Origin: Tubulanus polymorphus
Taxonomy: Eukaryota > Nemertea > Palaeonemertea > Tubulaniformes > Tubulanidae
Reading direction: 5' to 3'
NCBI RefSeq assembly: GCF_964204645.1
Contig: NC_134026.1
Coordinates: 25,872,650-25,936,649, forward strand
Length of the DNA stretch: 64,000 nt
Shown here: positions 26,801-41,881 of the stretch, in pieces
Layout of the letters: each line of letters begins with the position of its first letter
Position numbering within the stretch: position 1 is the stretch's first letter
Program-made: the position numbers and the translations under genes
The notes under the pieces: model-generated
The model's input: the letters and a program-made list of their open reading frames with translations, nothing else
What the model was told of the DNA's origin: nothing
Databases searched by the model: none

Positions 26801-29800
26801 TTTTCCTATTCTGGAATTTCTATTTCTAATTTATACGGGTCTATTTATTCTAACAATATGGTGTACACATACATTGAGCTTAAAGCTATGAAAATAACAT
26901 GACTTAAAAATGGTCGCCAAAAATTGAATTATCGATATGCACCGAGATAACAAACACACGAAAAATGGATAAACACTAAAATTATTCATAAATTCATTGT
27001 TCACCTGGTAGGTAATATCAAAAATGCAAAACACGATTGATTCAGTTTTTAATTCAAAAGGGAATTGCAAATTCTTAATTATTGGTGGCACTAAACACAT
27101 GAATTTCAATAAGGGGATTATTTCTAAATGCAGTCGAATTCGTAAGCGGGACCCGTGATGGAAAAATCCTCGTATCTTTCCCGTACATATCAGAATTCAT
27201 TGGCATTTAAACTGAATTATTGCAATTATTTCATCTATCAAACGGCTATGAAATTCTGAATATGGATTTTATGGTCATAATTCATGTCGTTTTATATGTA
27301 AACTTCAATTGAAACACATGTCGACAAAGTCATTAAAACTGACACTAATAATGAGTTCATCGTATTAATTCACTTTTAGTATGGATTTAGTATATTTTCA
27401 TTTCAGCCAAAATTACATTAGAAGTTATTGCCATTTAACGTGAAATATGCGTATCATCTATTGACGCTGATCAAGATGACACCATATACTAAATCCTTTA
27501 TTCTCTAGTTTTATGAAAATTGATAATTTCATTTCATAACAATGCCTTTACTACATATTTATTCTATTTTTAAAACAGATGGAAAATTACGTTGGTTGGT
27601 TGTTCGAAGAATCTATATGGTCTTTCTAACATATGATCTTGACCATTTTCATGATGTGGTATAAGGCTAAAAAGTATGTATTATAAAAACTGTTTATATA
27701 TCAAACGATATAATGCGAAACGCCGTTCACAAATATGAAAGACAAATATTATACACGTCGATGTAATTAATGATACAGCCGTTTATTGAGATTTACTTCA
27801 AAACACATCGGATCTCTTCATAAAACAAAGAGAATTACTGTTCCCTACGCGAGCAGCTGTCGGCTTATGAACTCTGGGTTTATCTTGAAAAACATTCGAA
27901 CAGGGATTGATAACGTAACAAAGTCCCCCATTTATTTCATAGCAATGCGAGCGAATATTCGGTTCGTTTATCTTTACGGCGAGCAATTCATCCCCGAAAA
28001 ATATTGGCATCATGCAGGGGCATTCGTGGCTGCTGGCATCATTAACTTCCTCGATGGTGGGAGTTGTTGGTGTTTTGTGCGAGAAATGGAAGTGGTGTTA
28101 TCTGATCGTTCAGCGATGTTTAGTCACGCTGTAATATGTGTTTTACGGTGAAGGAAACATTTAGCAGATATAACCGGTATTTAATAGGCGATTAAAAGGC
28201 CGTTTTTGAAGCGCCAGACACGTTCAACGAATTAGTCAAACTGCTATAATTACAAATCACTGATAAAGTATATATTCCCCACTGGTATAACGAGAAAGGT
28301 TGATCAAAGGCTAACAAACATCGACTCGGGAGCAAACTCAAAGCATGGAAATATTATTTCGATGAAACTTATTCCTACACGAACGTTTTCAAACTAGTAG
28401 ATATGGATGTATGAAGGTCCATGTAAAGCGCAGTTAAATGTCCCGAGGTGACCTGAGCAGAAGCAATAAATGGACATATTACAATCGCGATGAGCATTTT
28501 AAACACATCGGCCATAGTAAACAAATATTATTCTACAGATGATAAGTTGTACGTTCAATAAGCGCATTTTATCGTTCGAATTCATATGTGAAGTGCCTCC
28601 AAGACAAGTGTTGAAGTAAGAACGAGTTGAACTTTGCATGATTCAGACAGGGATTCGGGTTATCAGTAATGGGACTTTAATATCGCGCATAGTCGAGTCG
28701 GTAATTGCAAGGCAATATACATTCCAAAAGATAAAACCTTTACAAAGTCTTTTGAATTTCGAAACCTCAATAAAATATCGAGCGTATGTTTACCTAGTAG
28801 TGATAGCGTAATATTCAGAAGCGATTCAGAAACGCCAATAGACTCAAAACTAGTTACAAGAATTGTTGCTATCATTACGTATAATGAATGTATAAGAATG
28901 AATATCTGCCTAAATGTTTAACGAAAATGATACCAGCTTTAAAATCGCTTTCTGGCAACATTCATTCGATTAAAAAAAATCAAACAACATGCGGGTGAAA
29001 TAGGGAGTGATTAATGAAATGAATGTTATGCGAATTTCTATAAAACTTCCTACACGCATTTTCGGACAGAGCGTGAATACAAATTTATAGATATTTGTGT
29101 ATATTTAATTCATTATCGTCGTCGTATATGCTTGTATATAAAAAAATAAATTTGAACGCGAATAAAGATACTTATTTCTACGAAAAATTGAAATTGAACG
29201 ACACTGATATATAAACGCATTTAGCCTAACTAAATAAAAGCACATACTTCTACGATTACCAAGGATCCAACTTGCTCATTATTCACCATTTCATCCAATG
29301 AACAAGTATTTAGATATCAAAAGAAACCACGTGATTAAGAAATGAAACGTCGTGATGAATGCGAGGAGGTGTTTTCTTAGATATGTGTGCAAAGTAATTA
29401 CACTTTGCTTATACGTCGTTCTCGGGAACTGAGGCAAAAAACGAAACATCGTTTCACTAACAATTGGCGATTAGTCGACGCAATTCTGTTGGATACTTGA
29501 GCTTGATCGGTCTTCAATCGCTTTTAACGCTTTGATCGATGTCACTTTGAAGCTATCTACTTAAGCACGAACTTCTCCCGTCAATTCGATCCACGCCGTG
29601 AATCGCAATGTTTTCCAGATTCCGAAAACATTTTATTGTATAAAATCAACACAACAGCCGCCTGCGGGAAGCCGGCAATCATTTCTGTAGTCAATGTGTT
29701 GTTTTAAAGTTTTACGCGACTTTTTACCCCACACGATGGAACTTTCATAACGTATAATTGATGTAGAAATATAAACTTTCCTTGATATGATGCCTATGTA

Positions 29801-31432
29801 TACCGGAAATCTTTTTCTATTCAAATGTGCGTAAAATGATTGTCGAGAAACCTAAATACATTGAAACATTGATTATTGGTGTTTTTTTTCTTTTAATTCT
29901 AGTGTAAATACATGAAAATGTTTGTAAAAAAAACTTAAAGAAATGTTATGGAATAGAGAATTATGTCGCGTTGCAATTAGACGATACTGTTACTTAGGCG
30001 AGGCATATCATCGTTAAATGAGCGAGGAAGGACAGAGAAACCAGTTCATGTCAACATACCATGTTTGTAACTAGATTTACAATATAGTAGCAATTACCCG
30101 GCACTCAAGGCGTTAGTCAGGTTTTGACATGTTATAATGAGTTTCTACTAGATTTCACCATTGCGATCAGATTTCGCCTCGGGTTCTGAGGCGAGACCGT
30201 TTTAACATCGCAAGAGTGCTTCCCTTTGTATAGCACGCACTTCAAGACCCGTTTTCCGGTGGTGATTACGTTTCTGAAATTTGCATCTATGTTGCATATG
30301 CGGCGATGTAAATCGTCGGTCCTGGGAATTTCTTTGCATATCGCACTCGCGCCATCGACTAAGATCACTGGGGGAAATTCCATTGAGTAATTGATTTTAT
30401 TAATAGGATCTGTAAATTATCCAAAAGACCTTCAGCTTTCGATTATGTAATCGACGAAAAATGTATCGTATATTTAATAGGTTGTTATGTTTCAGTCACA
30501 TTTGCGAAATGGAACGCAACACAATTAATTAGAACTTATATTGAAACGCAGTGACCCGAGTGTCGAAACGTTGCATATACCTAGATAAATAGGACTGAGA
30601 GAACTGAAAACCCACAGTTTCCTAATTGATAAATTGAGTCTAGACAAACGGCGCGAAAGAAACTGTTCAGAAAACAACAAAATGGCAAACAAGTCCTGAG
30701 GGTACATCATTTTGACCTTACGTTGTTCGTTTTATTTATAGCTCGATATCAAGTTATTGCCCTGGATTAGGTTTACGACGTTACCATACGATAACTTACG
30801 ATTAAAATACGAAATACTGAATTATATCTTTAATAGTTCTATTTCTTAACAAGCTATCTAAACATCTCTTCTCGGTGTCGATACTTGAATTTATTAGTCA
30901 TTAATCATTGTATCAATATTCAATACTGTAAGAATTTGATACTCGGGCCAAATAGGCCACTAAACGTGCAAATTAAATTGTTTCTTATTTTACACCGTCT
31001 ACAAATGTGTTTGAAAAGTAATTAGTATAAAAACTAACCTGAAACAGCTTTAGTCACGTCCACGACGTTTATTGGACTTGTACTGGACCGAGAGGACATC
31101 GTATCTGCGTCAGTGTCCCGTTCTGCACTGCTGCCTGTCGTCGAGTCGCATCGCTGTGGTCCACCTGCACACCCGAGTACAGAAAACCTCTCCAGTCCTG
31201 ACGATGAAATTACACTGTCTCGTGAAGACACCGGTGAATGTTTTCGATGGTCCCGAATGGGGCTGCGACATCGTTCTTTGGTAGTTTGGAGTCCGAGGAT
31301 ATCGGCTATCGTGTGCGGCGTAGGCTTCTTCGGTGATTTGTCGTAAATGTGAGGATGCCACGTTCGAGGTAACGTGTACATCTTTTGGCCGTTTAGGTGT
31401 ATAAACGGAAAGCTAGTTGCCGAATGCTGCAT
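20802..31432 (-). CDS. NK7-class homeobox transcription factor, 3 coding exons, 366 aa
   Basis: Nuclear DNA-binding transcription factor. Coding exons on the minus strand: 31432-31039, 22558-22353, 21302-20802; phases agree (1, then 0). Exon 1 carries HTIADILGL (residues 40-48), an eh1/TN-type motif that in NK-class proteins recruits Groucho-type co-repressors. Exon 2 has a Lys-rich stretch and homeodomain positions 1-44, with [17 protein letters not shown] and [19 protein letters not shown]. Exon 3 starts at homeodomain position 45 with [15 protein letters not shown] (I47, Q50, N51). The homeodomain is residues 157-216. The KKYLSSSER...LLNVTETQ core fits the NK7 (Nk7.1) class better than NK6 or BarH. 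The C-terminal 150 aa are Asn/Asp/Thr-rich and disordered in composition. The intron at position 44/45 is a known homeobox site. Introns are 8.48 and 1.05 kb. Confidence 0.88.
22559..31038 (-). other. Large first intron of the NK7 homeobox gene
   Basis: Donor AG|GTTAGT at 31038-31033; acceptor TTTTCAG next to 22558. The 8.48 kb contain no supported exon. Frames such as 27786-28151 (+) and 25444-25647 (-) lack motifs. Long introns of developmental homeobox genes often carry enhancers, but none can be identified here without comparison to another species. Confidence 0.7.
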
Positions 31433-31514
31433 GTTATCCTTCGTGACTAATCCTGACTACGAGTTACGACTGTAATCTTCTCTCATCGATGAATCCGCTT
31501 TGCGACACACGACA

Positions 31515-31523
31515 CTATTATAC
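31515..31523 (-). promoter_or_regulatory. Candidate core promoter of the NK7 gene
   Basis: On the minus strand, GTGACGTATAATAG lies about 85 bp upstream of the ATG at 31432. It combines a CRE-like TGACGTA with a TATA-like TATAATA. A CCAAT motif (CCAACCAATC on the minus strand, near 31540-31550) lies just upstream. Proximity and motif order are suggestive only. Confidence 0.35.
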
Positions 31524-31559
31524 GTCACTAAGCGCGTGCGATTGGTTGGATAGATAACA

Positions 31560-34500
31560 CCAATTAGGTACTTCACTTATGTGTGGCGCGTCTGCCTTTC
31601 TCCGTCGGCGCTGCAAATAACACGCGTTTTATTAAAACCGCCGTCAACGTCGAAACCGAACGATCGCTCTGCAATAGTTTACTGTAGTCGTTAACGATCA
31701 CCCGAACGTTGTCAGTTAGTTGAGAACCCAAATAGCTTCTAGCGATCTGCCAAATAGAAAATTAATGGGAACTGTGACACTGATAAGCTGCGTTCTATAA
31801 AAGCGTCTACGCGAGTAGCTTTGTAAAGTAGCGGCTATAAGATTGATCGAGATGGGCGCGAGCAAGTAGACTCCGTGCCTATTCCACAGCCTCCATTCGT
31901 CTCCCGTTCACGTCTGTATAATAAAAGAGGGGATTTAAGTGTTTTCAATCCATAATACAGTAATTATGGCGCTAGGATTTGCTGATCAATTAGACTTCCA
32001 TATAGCATGAATTATTAACTACAGGGAAAAGGCAATTGAGACTGCACAGCGATGGCCCATTAAATCCAGCTCTATGAGCTGTCACGATATATTGGATCGT
32101 GCGGCGAGAGAATAGCTATCAAAGATGCCGAGTGTAACACACAACCATTTAATTGGGGTTGATGAATATATGACAAGCCGCGTATAGTCGCCGCTCGATT
32201 CAATGCAAAAAAATGAATCAAAAGAAGAAGAAAGGGCCGCGCTTTAATTATCCACACTTAATATAAACTAATATAAACTAATAAAAACATGCTCAACCGT
32301 CATACTGGCCTCGAGCTGCACTTCCAAAAATTATAACATGCAACATTATATTGATTTTACGCATGTGGCAAATTTTGATGAACATCAGCAGTAACTGTAT
32401 ACATTTTTATACAATAATATTCGAAGTTCATTTTCACGATATTCAATTCTATTTACCTTTTGTTTGGACAGGTAAGAAGATATGAACGCCACTTCCGCCG
32501 TGTTTTATACCCACAGGGATCGTATTTATACGACTTCACAGACTCACTTCAAACAGCTTAACACTGGCACCAAAAACGTTTGCATTTTTTGTTTTGTACT
32601 GAATGATCTATATCTTTTATCGTAGCGAACTTTCACTTGAATTTAAGTATGCTATTTTACAAGGATAGAAAACAATTAATTGCGATAGTCGATATTTGAA
32701 CAGAACTTGCACTGCCTGTCTGGTGATCCAATAACCAACAAATAACAACGTGTTGAAAAGAACTTCTCTGTGGCTATCACTATCAACTATTAACTTTCTG
32801 GCTGCTCTTCTTTCTCACAAAATGGCAATAAGTGTGCAATATTGCGCGTCCTCAGTGCATCTTTTCACATCTAAATAGCCCTTAATGGCCCGATAAAACT
32901 CCAATTTATTGCATGTTATCGCAAACACGTCTGACAGTTAACCAATATAGTACGTCGTGTATAGATTAGTTAAAGAGGTATAAATCTGCAGCTCGATCAT
33001 CGGGACATTTTTATCAATCATTGAAGGCGACGGTCGATGTGGAGAATTTCAGCAATAGATTTATCATTTTTGAGTAGACATTTTGCTAACTCTGAAAATA
33101 CTCAGATCGCCGTAAAATGATGAATCGACAAAGAAAAAGTCTGCCGAGAAAATTGAAAAAAAACGCGATATAGGTCTCGTTCGAATCTTAGTCATAGCTT
33201 TACTGCCCTTGGCCATATATCAGTATTCTTTTGCATCGTGGCAAAATTGCATCGATACCTCGGGGACGAGATGAAATATAACTCTCACGATGCAAATCGA
33301 ATGTGTTTATAGAAATCCCATTGCTTACCATTGAGTAGTTCGCCAATCGTTCGTCTTTGTTCAAGTCACGAATTGCGAGGCAATATGTCACCGAGCGTAA
33401 AAAAACGAAACATCAAAGCAACTCATCGCGCAATCTCAACCAATTTAGTTAACGCGGCAAAATAACCACCTTCGGCAACCATTTACATTCGAAAGGTTTG
33501 ACTTAACAAGCTTCGCAGGCAACCGGCTCTTATTGGCAAACACATTAGCCCGCATTTATTGGCAGAATCCCGGGAAACCTCACCGAGTCTAAATTGCTAA
33601 CGGCGGCGCTTTAAAAGTAATCAAGCGGCCGGTGTTTAGGATTAATTTATTTTCTATCTTCGTCCCGACGGTAAGGTAGAGTAAATATGCAGCCCATGTG
33701 AGTTGCTGCAATAACTGGCGCTGATCTAATATAACGTCAATATGCCACTTTAGAGTTCGGCTAACGTCCCCAAGCGCACATGCTATGCATTAAAACAACG
33801 GACATAAACCTGTCAACAGCATCGCTTCCGCTAGTCTCTCCGTACCGCCATCATTGTAGACTTATTGCGCGCAAATCGACAAATTCGGTATAAGAGATTA
33901 TATTGTAATTTTATCGTTATGAAACGTCTGTTTTCGTGTAGTGTAGATATGAATATTTCAATAGCCATTAAAGCTTTGAACAAAATCATTAATAGCCATA
34001 CGCGTTGTCTAAAAACAACGTGTGATATGTATGATTGAGGAATTATGAATAGAAGTGATGATTTTCCAAACACCAAAAATGTTATCTTACATTTCATGGC
34101 CTGTCTATGTATAACGGAAGTGGTAGTGGCAACCATGTTTTATTCCCAATTTTTCATCGTAACAACTTCCTCACAGGAATAGCGAGAACTCATAACGACA
34201 TTCTTCGTGCGCTATGGCTTCGTTTACGCAACCATTCCCCAGCGTCAGTCATCTCATGGTTTATACAAACTCGATATTACCAGGGTAATAATGAAAATAT
34301 TTGACGGCAATTCGCCAAGGCGATATCATTATCCATAGCTAAAACGTCTAATAGACACTAGCTGTTCGCTGCTGTCGGCTATTAGTTCACCCCGACTACC
34401 AAAGTAGCGGAGAAGTAATCAACAGAAATTAATGGAAATTGTCGACAGAAACGCATCATATACGCTAGGTCACACACGCTTTTACCGACTTAACGAGAGA

Positions 34501-37500
34501 AATTGGAAAACAAGTTGAAATAGCGGCAACCCACCGCAAATCGATCCCATTCCGGCAATATGTCAAAAGATATTATTGCCTGCGAAATGTGTGAGCAAAC
34601 ACTCGGCGAAACCCGAAAGGTGGCAATTTAATATCGCCGCCGACGAAAGGTTATTTCGCAATAAAGTGACGTTTTACATCAATATCGAAGAGCGATCAAA
34701 ATGAAATCTCCAACGGAGTTCACGCCGGTAATATAAGTTAATATATCGATCTGTGGAAAAATGCGAGAGAAATAAAGCGATGCTATTTGTCAAGCATCAC
34801 GCAATGATATGATCTGAATATTGACGGATTCGTTAAAGTAAAGATTCAATCCGGCAGATTCGCATTTGATTGCACTGCAAACAAATCGATTTTCGATTGA
34901 TTGAAATCCAGTTGGTTGAATTTGAATTTTCTGTATTTAAAAAAAAAACATCGAATTCAGTTAGGTGCCCTAAAACTATTGTCAAACCTCGGATCATATG
35001 TCACTCGAAGATGAAAGGAACGATTTACCCCCGGCGTTGTCAATTAGAAGAGAATGAAAAAAATTGTGGCAATATCCATCAGCGACATGTGGAAACCAAA
35101 TAAAGCGACTCTTGTTTATCGAGTGAAGCTGATCGCAGTAGTTTTCACCAACTTTGCTGCCATGGGATCAGATTTTCATGCAAGAGAAAATATGGAAAAA
35201 AAAACTTGGCGAGCATATCGGTTACTTCGACAACGGCGCGTAAATAATATTCTGTCTTATGGAAACTGTTTTTATGAAGAGCGGTATTATGTGAACAGCT
35301 CATTTACAGGGCTTTCAAGTCAGTCCGTACACGGTTGAAAGAACCGATTCTTCCAGTGTTGTTAACAGATTTACACCATTACCCCGAGTCAAGTGAGATT
35401 AGCTAGCTGCAATGTGCTCCCGCATAAAGAAGCCGGTCGCTGATCGAATCTCGGCTTCTATCATTGCTTGCCTTGTCAATTTCCCTCGCGGATAATTTCG
35501 CTGCAAGTCAAGTATCTTGTCTGCGACACTGAGCTGACTCAATTGGATCAATACGGTGGAAACGATTTGACACTTATATTCCTCTCAGAGCTGAATTGCC
35601 CCGAGATGGCGGTTGTCAGCATCACAACAACCTACAATCTGCCATCTGTATTGATTACATTGCGACCATGATTTCTGCTGGCGGGGATTCAATCTCGTCG
35701 CGAATTATTCGAGCAGAAATCAACAAGGTACGGGGATCTCTGTCAGTTGTGGAAATTAAAAACGCCCGATTGGTTGTTCATACGCTACACGAAAGATTCT
35801 GGTCCGAATTGCCAATAAAACGTCGGTGTTAATTGCGCTTGCCGAGTCTACGCGGGTAATAGCCCGCGTATTTTCCAATGGAGCTGACATATTAAGTATC
35901 TCTTGCGTTGATACCCATCTCAGTGCGCAGTACCTGATCCGACTGACAATTACTGCTAATTATGATTTGGTGAGAATCGCGCGCTTAACACGATTCAATA
36001 GCTCGCACGGAGACCCATAACGGAAAGCGATAGTCGACCGAATTAAGACTACATTAACAGCGTCTTAATTATGCCGCTATTATATTAAATTGCGAAGCGA
36101 AGACCCGAGATTGCGGCGTGTTATGAATTTTGAAGAAGCCCGCATTGCAATTTTTATAATTAACGCCATGTACGAAGAATATCATCAATCGTAGAAATTA
36201 GCCGACAACGTCATATATTGTATATCAATGCAGCCGATAATTCCTAACTATCTGGACGATGTAGATTTACTTGCGTCTCAGTGTCTGTCTATTTCATGTC
36301 ACCAGATTTGCAACTAACGAAGCTTACCCGGCGCAAGTGAAGTCATTAATTCAGATCGGCTGGCGTGCTGAGGTTTCCTTAATAATTTCATTACATACGG
36401 TTGAGGATTACCACGATTATAAAAGCTCGAGATCTGATTTCCGACTTAGAAACGGTTGTGATTAATAACTACCGCTGTAACGACGGCCGACGGACTCGAG
36501 TCGACGCCGTCTTAATTCCCCAGTCACTTGAATATCTCCTTGTTGTTAAGCTCTTCATACGTACACCGCCATGAAATATAAATGTATCTATGATTTGAGA
36601 ACTGCAACCGTTACAAGATACTCGCATTAGAGCGGGACAGTACAGAGCGTTGGATCTCGAAACCGGCCTAAGCTAATAGTAAATCGAGCTATTTGTTGTA
36701 CAAAATTTATTAACTAGGAATGATATAAGATCATCCGGTAGATTAAATAAATGGCCACTTGGTGGTAAGTACATACGTAGAAATAGACCAACAATGGGGA
36801 TTATTTCTGTCGTTCTTGGATCGTTTCGGAAAAGGGTGCCTTCGATAATAGCAGCCGTAAACCGATACTTATACATATAAATATACAGACATAATCATAT
36901 ATAGCAGATTTTGAGTAATCATACATTGCATCCAACAACTTAACGCATACTCAGTCATTATCCCTAGGTAGCTGTTCATTGTTTTTCATATCTTGATGCG
37001 TTTTTACTAAGTGTCCTTGGGTTAATTCGACAATTTGAAAACCTGATGTTTTTTGCCGTTGGTGGTATCATCAAAAACAAGTATATAATTTAGTGATATA
37101 ATCTGAAACCTATATGAAATTCGTATATTGCAGTATTGGTTTTCAGCACTGGTAAATGTAATCATTATTCAGCGTATGTGGAATCGTTGAACATTAGATT
37201 TCGAGTAACGATCGATGATAATATAAATGAGCAATTTATTATTACGAACGTCGTGGGTCGGCGAACGGTCCAATTCACAATGTTCAATTCATTAAGATCC
37301 CGTGGCAGCTGAAGATTTCTTAAATCCTCACTATAAGGCCAGCCTTTTTCAAATTTATTGAAATGATATTAGAAAAACTATAAGCTTTTTCAAAAGATAA
37401 ATTACCTAAATGTCGTGCTTAAATGAGTTATTATCTAATAGAGACGGATAAAAAGTTGTTATTCTAGATGATTGTTTGCTGTCGTTGTTGCCATGAAACC

Positions 37501-40500
37501 ATAAGAGACCAGTGTTTTAGATTGTGTTTGAATATAGTTTTTCTGACAGCAATCTATCAAATTTGAAGAAAATCAACGTTGACAGAATTATTGAGTTTTA
37601 CGTAATAATCGTTTTTCGACGTCTTTGACTGGTTTGGTTTGTGATTGATGCCTTTCCTTGGCAGGCAATTAAAGGGCAATCAACGCCCTGGTATCATTCT
37701 GTCTTGCTGAAGATCGATGATCTTTAGATGAATCTTGAGATGGAGAAACGTTTTTCTGAAAATGTTTTCCAAAATCTACGATTGAAAAGAAGGGTTTTCA
37801 TAATCCTCTGGTCAATGTGTATATAACGGCTCAAATTGTGACAATTCTCTCTGATAACCTTGAAAAAACTATGAGACCTATGGTCGTCTTGTTTCAGATT
37901 CAGTGCTTATGAATAATGAAATCCAACCATGGCAGAGCCGAAAGTGCGTTAGGTACCAGAGCCATCTCTTAAATCAACGTTCTTTTTTATTCATACGAGC
38001 ACAATATAAGGTATCCAGTGACTTTATCGGTAGATGATACCACAAACCTCTGGTTAATATGCTGTCTTTATCTCAGGATATAACATTATATCTAGAATTA
38101 CGTTCTATTCGCGTTTCCCTACACGTTTACTGATCCCACCAATAAACAGGAGCGCTTCATAAAAAATGCATAGTATCTATTTGCACGGACTTAACGTTCA
38201 GAGAATTGTATTTAAGTATATCATTCGTCTGTTGTATCGTTTGTTATGACAGTGGTGTCACTTTTTTGAGATAAACTTTACATACATCTTCTATCTGTAT
38301 GTGAAAACCTTTGAATAGGAATAAGCTCGAATGATATTCAAAATAATCAAACTCCGCATAACATCACTCATGCAAAATATCAAGATGGCTTATACTAATT
38401 TTCATTTGATGCACCTAAATTACCGTGACTGATAGTGTTCACGTGACGTCGTTCATCGTCTGTTCCGCTCTGACACAACCGAGGAGGCGCAATAATCGAT
38501 GGCGTATTTAATTCGCGACTTGGTTAAAGCTTCACTAATGAATCGAGAGGAAATTATCACAAACGACGCACCATCTGCATCTTGTCATATATATCGTGCA
38601 CCCCGGTGTTATGGAAATTAGCTCTCTTGCTGAACAGCGTCGTTCTACTTCAAGTTGAGTGAATATTGTCGAATACCTATGTAATAACTTGCTACATTGG
38701 TTTAGATATAACCGGAAGGCTACGCAATATTCAATTAATCGTGGCGATTCAAGTCTATTATTCCAGTATATATATACGCAACATTGAAATTAAGTCTTTT
38801 GAAGTGCCCTTTCCCTTAATCCCTATAATAAGAATGATTTTCAGAAAATTGTAAGACATTATAAAAGGTGCAATTCACAATATTTCAGTAATTCACCGAA
38901 TGACAAGCTTTAATGTATTCAATGCATCTTCAGAATTTATGCTAAATTGTTTATTTTGTTTGTTTATTTGTATATATTGATTTATTATTTTAGGTTTGTA
39001 TCAAATATACATTGATACACGGCTTAGCGAGGTACCGGTTACAAATATTCTCATTGTGGCTCCAATAAGATTCGAATTGCTCTTTAAATTTAATGGCATT
39101 CTTATATTGAATGAGAATGACAATTTTATTCTCGACGGATGGTACTTAAATCAGTGATAATGGATCCATCACTGTGGAGCCCCGCGTTCCTACTGGCGCT
39201 GTCGTGACGGTCTTCATTATACGAACGAAGAGGGATCCCACTTAACGATGAATAATAACTGAGCAAATGTTCATGCGAAAAAACCGCCGTCGATTCGGCC
39301 ATTAATAATCCAGCAATTAAATGATGATTAAGGAACCAGCTGCCTCTTTTACCAAGGTGACGACAACGAGAGAATGCTTCAATTAGCTTCATCGCTCGTA
39401 CAACTGCATTCTCAATTAAACCACGCGATGATCTCGTTACTGCGGCAGACGAGTGGAAAACGTAGTCATATTTGTCGACCGGAAGACCCTTTACATGTTT
39501 ATCTTAAGCGCCACCATGCGACTAGTTGCTATAACTGTATGGTAATAATCACGTAGAAAACTAAATATAACTCATTTCTATCAATAATTTGATATATATA
39601 TATTTGTAACCAATGACTGGTAAGTCATTATGAAAGTTAAGATATAGACATGATAGAAATTGGTTAGTCACGAAGCCGCAATATGAAATATAACAAGCGG
39701 TTTGTCTTTCTAATATCATAGAACAATATAGAGTATATATATAGATTGAATGGGACGATAATGGATCTCGTCGATACATCAAGAAACGATTAAATAATTA
39801 GTTCATGTCTGGTTAAAACTCTCAAGTAAAAAATAGAACATTTTAAGAGTGCGTATGTTGGATTAATTATGTAGGAAATTAGGGCATGTATGTCGTGCTT
39901 AAGACTTGTGGCAAGAAGACGGATATATGAAGACAGTGTTTTGGTTAATGATCACTACGGACAATGTCTAAACCGATCTGTTAACGTCGTGTCGAAACAA
40001 ATTGAGGATATTGCATTAGTACTGGCCGTTTTACCTTGTCCGAACACTTATTTCCCCATCACCGATTTATCTATCGAACTCGTATCCTCGACACACGCAA
40101 TCGTGACAGAGTTAGGAATCGAGTCTACAGCGTTTTATTAAGTAAGGCAGGTGGGTAATTGATGGATTTCTTCCTTAAACTGTCATTCCGCGTGAGTTGC
40201 AGGTGGATGTATGACAGGCGTAAGGCTTCAAATGGATAATATCTGACCACCGCGCACGGAAGTCGTCTAATATCAAAATTACTCAATGCCACATATTTAT
40301 CAAGCTTCGTCAGATCATAGTCGAATAACATAAGTAAGCTGCACACGTCGTCCGGACACATCTCCAAATTAGGCCTCGGTCGTTTCGGATCTACGTGGGG
40401 GGATGCTTAAATCATAAAACATATAACCGAGCCTATCACACGCCCCGTCGTGACTGGGGGCATCAAAGAGCAAAATTAACCGTCAGAGTATCATCCGAAA

Positions 40501-41880
40501 CACGGAATGGTTGCGATCGCGTCATCAACACCGTCACTAATAACACGGTGTCCATCTATACGAGTCGATCTAATTGGCTTCAGTGAGCACGTTTGACTTG
40601 CAGCATTCCAATACCCAAGTCATTAACGCGTTCTCGGTGTGCCTTTAATCATTTGTGACTAACGTTTTGATCCAATTACGACGAGTAGCCGTAATATCGA
40701 TCTGAGGCTAGTGGGGACCTTTCAAGTTCTAATAGCACGATTTGAAAGGGAAAACTCGGTGCTAAAGACAGTTCAATTAAGCATGGAATTGCACGATTCA
40801 GCTGGTAATGAGGGCTCCCGGCAACAGCGCGTCAATCGTGGGCTCCCGTAAATCGGTCGCATAGCCTCTCTTCCGCACTGTAATTACCTTCATTGCAGGA
40901 GACTACAACACTGTGTCTTGGGGCTAACATAACCAGCCTACAAGCGTCAACTCATTATGTCTTGGGTGCGCTTGTTTTCTATAATATTGTGCATAGACTG
41001 AAGTTTTTCCGCGAACACGAATGGTCCATCTGTTTGTCTGTCTTATAACATGTGTTTAGTCATTTAATGTGTAAGCGATATTTAAAAAAGAAAACGAATT
41101 CAAACAACGTGTGGTAATCATCTAATTAATATCTTGTAAACCCTAAGCAAAAATAACAGCTATGTTGTATTTTTACAGCTTGTATATTAAGTTTTAGTAC
41201 TGGATATAAACCTATGGCGATCAATGATTAACTAATCAAACTTTATTTGAAATATTTGTCGTCTCCCCGGAGTGAAATTCAAATGATTGTCGTTCATGTC
41301 ACATTTTGAGCACTCGGTTTGTATTCCACCTGCGCGATGGCTTTTATTATTCAGCATGTAGCCCATTAACCGATGGCACCTTCCCTAGTCTCCGTTTAAC
41401 ACGGGATATAATCAATTCCACGTAATGAATATTGCATATTTTATCCCTTGTGTCGGGTTTATTGAAAGCAACGGCGCTTATATCATTTATTGTCTTCGCC
41501 AATACGTACCGTTAGAAAGCACCGGTTTGGTTTCACAACAAATCTGCGATAATCGAATTTTGTGATAGACCATGTACTGAGTATAGAGGAATCATCGATT
41601 ACTGGCAAATGTGGTCCATAAAAAACATCTCAAGTCGATATTGCATATTTGGCGGATCAGTATAACTTTAATGATTTTGTCCAACAGTCGTCTTGCTACG
41701 ATGTGTAAACTATTTATATTCATAACGCTGTATATTATCCACATAGTGACGAATATGATATAAAGAAAAAACAAAGCAATGTTTAGAAATTATGGAATTT
41801 TCTTAGGAAATTTGTAATATCTTTTAATCAGCATTATGAAAGTCAATCATTATGAAATCTACATTAATCGATTTTTCCAA
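31560..41880. other. Gene desert upstream of the NK7 gene
   Basis: About 10.3 kb without a supported exon on either strand. The frames seen are short, show no motifs and give no consistent splice joins. A short 11-bp tandem AATATAAACT sits near 32261-32283. The region is flanked by a developmental homeobox gene and a convergent-side coiled-coil gene, so it is a natural place for homeobox enhancers, but this is inference. Confidence 0.55.
41823..41828 (-). terminator. Candidate polyadenylation signal (ATTAAA) of gene D
   Basis: Minus-strand ATTAAA lies 54 nt downstream of gene D's stop codon at 41882, a normal distance for a short 3' UTR. Confidence 0.4.
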
Positions 41881-41881
41881 T

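Noticed and set aside
27786-28151. Plus-strand 121-codon open frame inside the NK7 intron
   Set aside because: No recognised motif and no flanking splice or promoter signals. A nested gene is possible but unsupported.
31072-31361. Three overlapping frames on both strands
   Set aside because: Shadows of NK7 exon 1, which is GC-richer than its surroundings.
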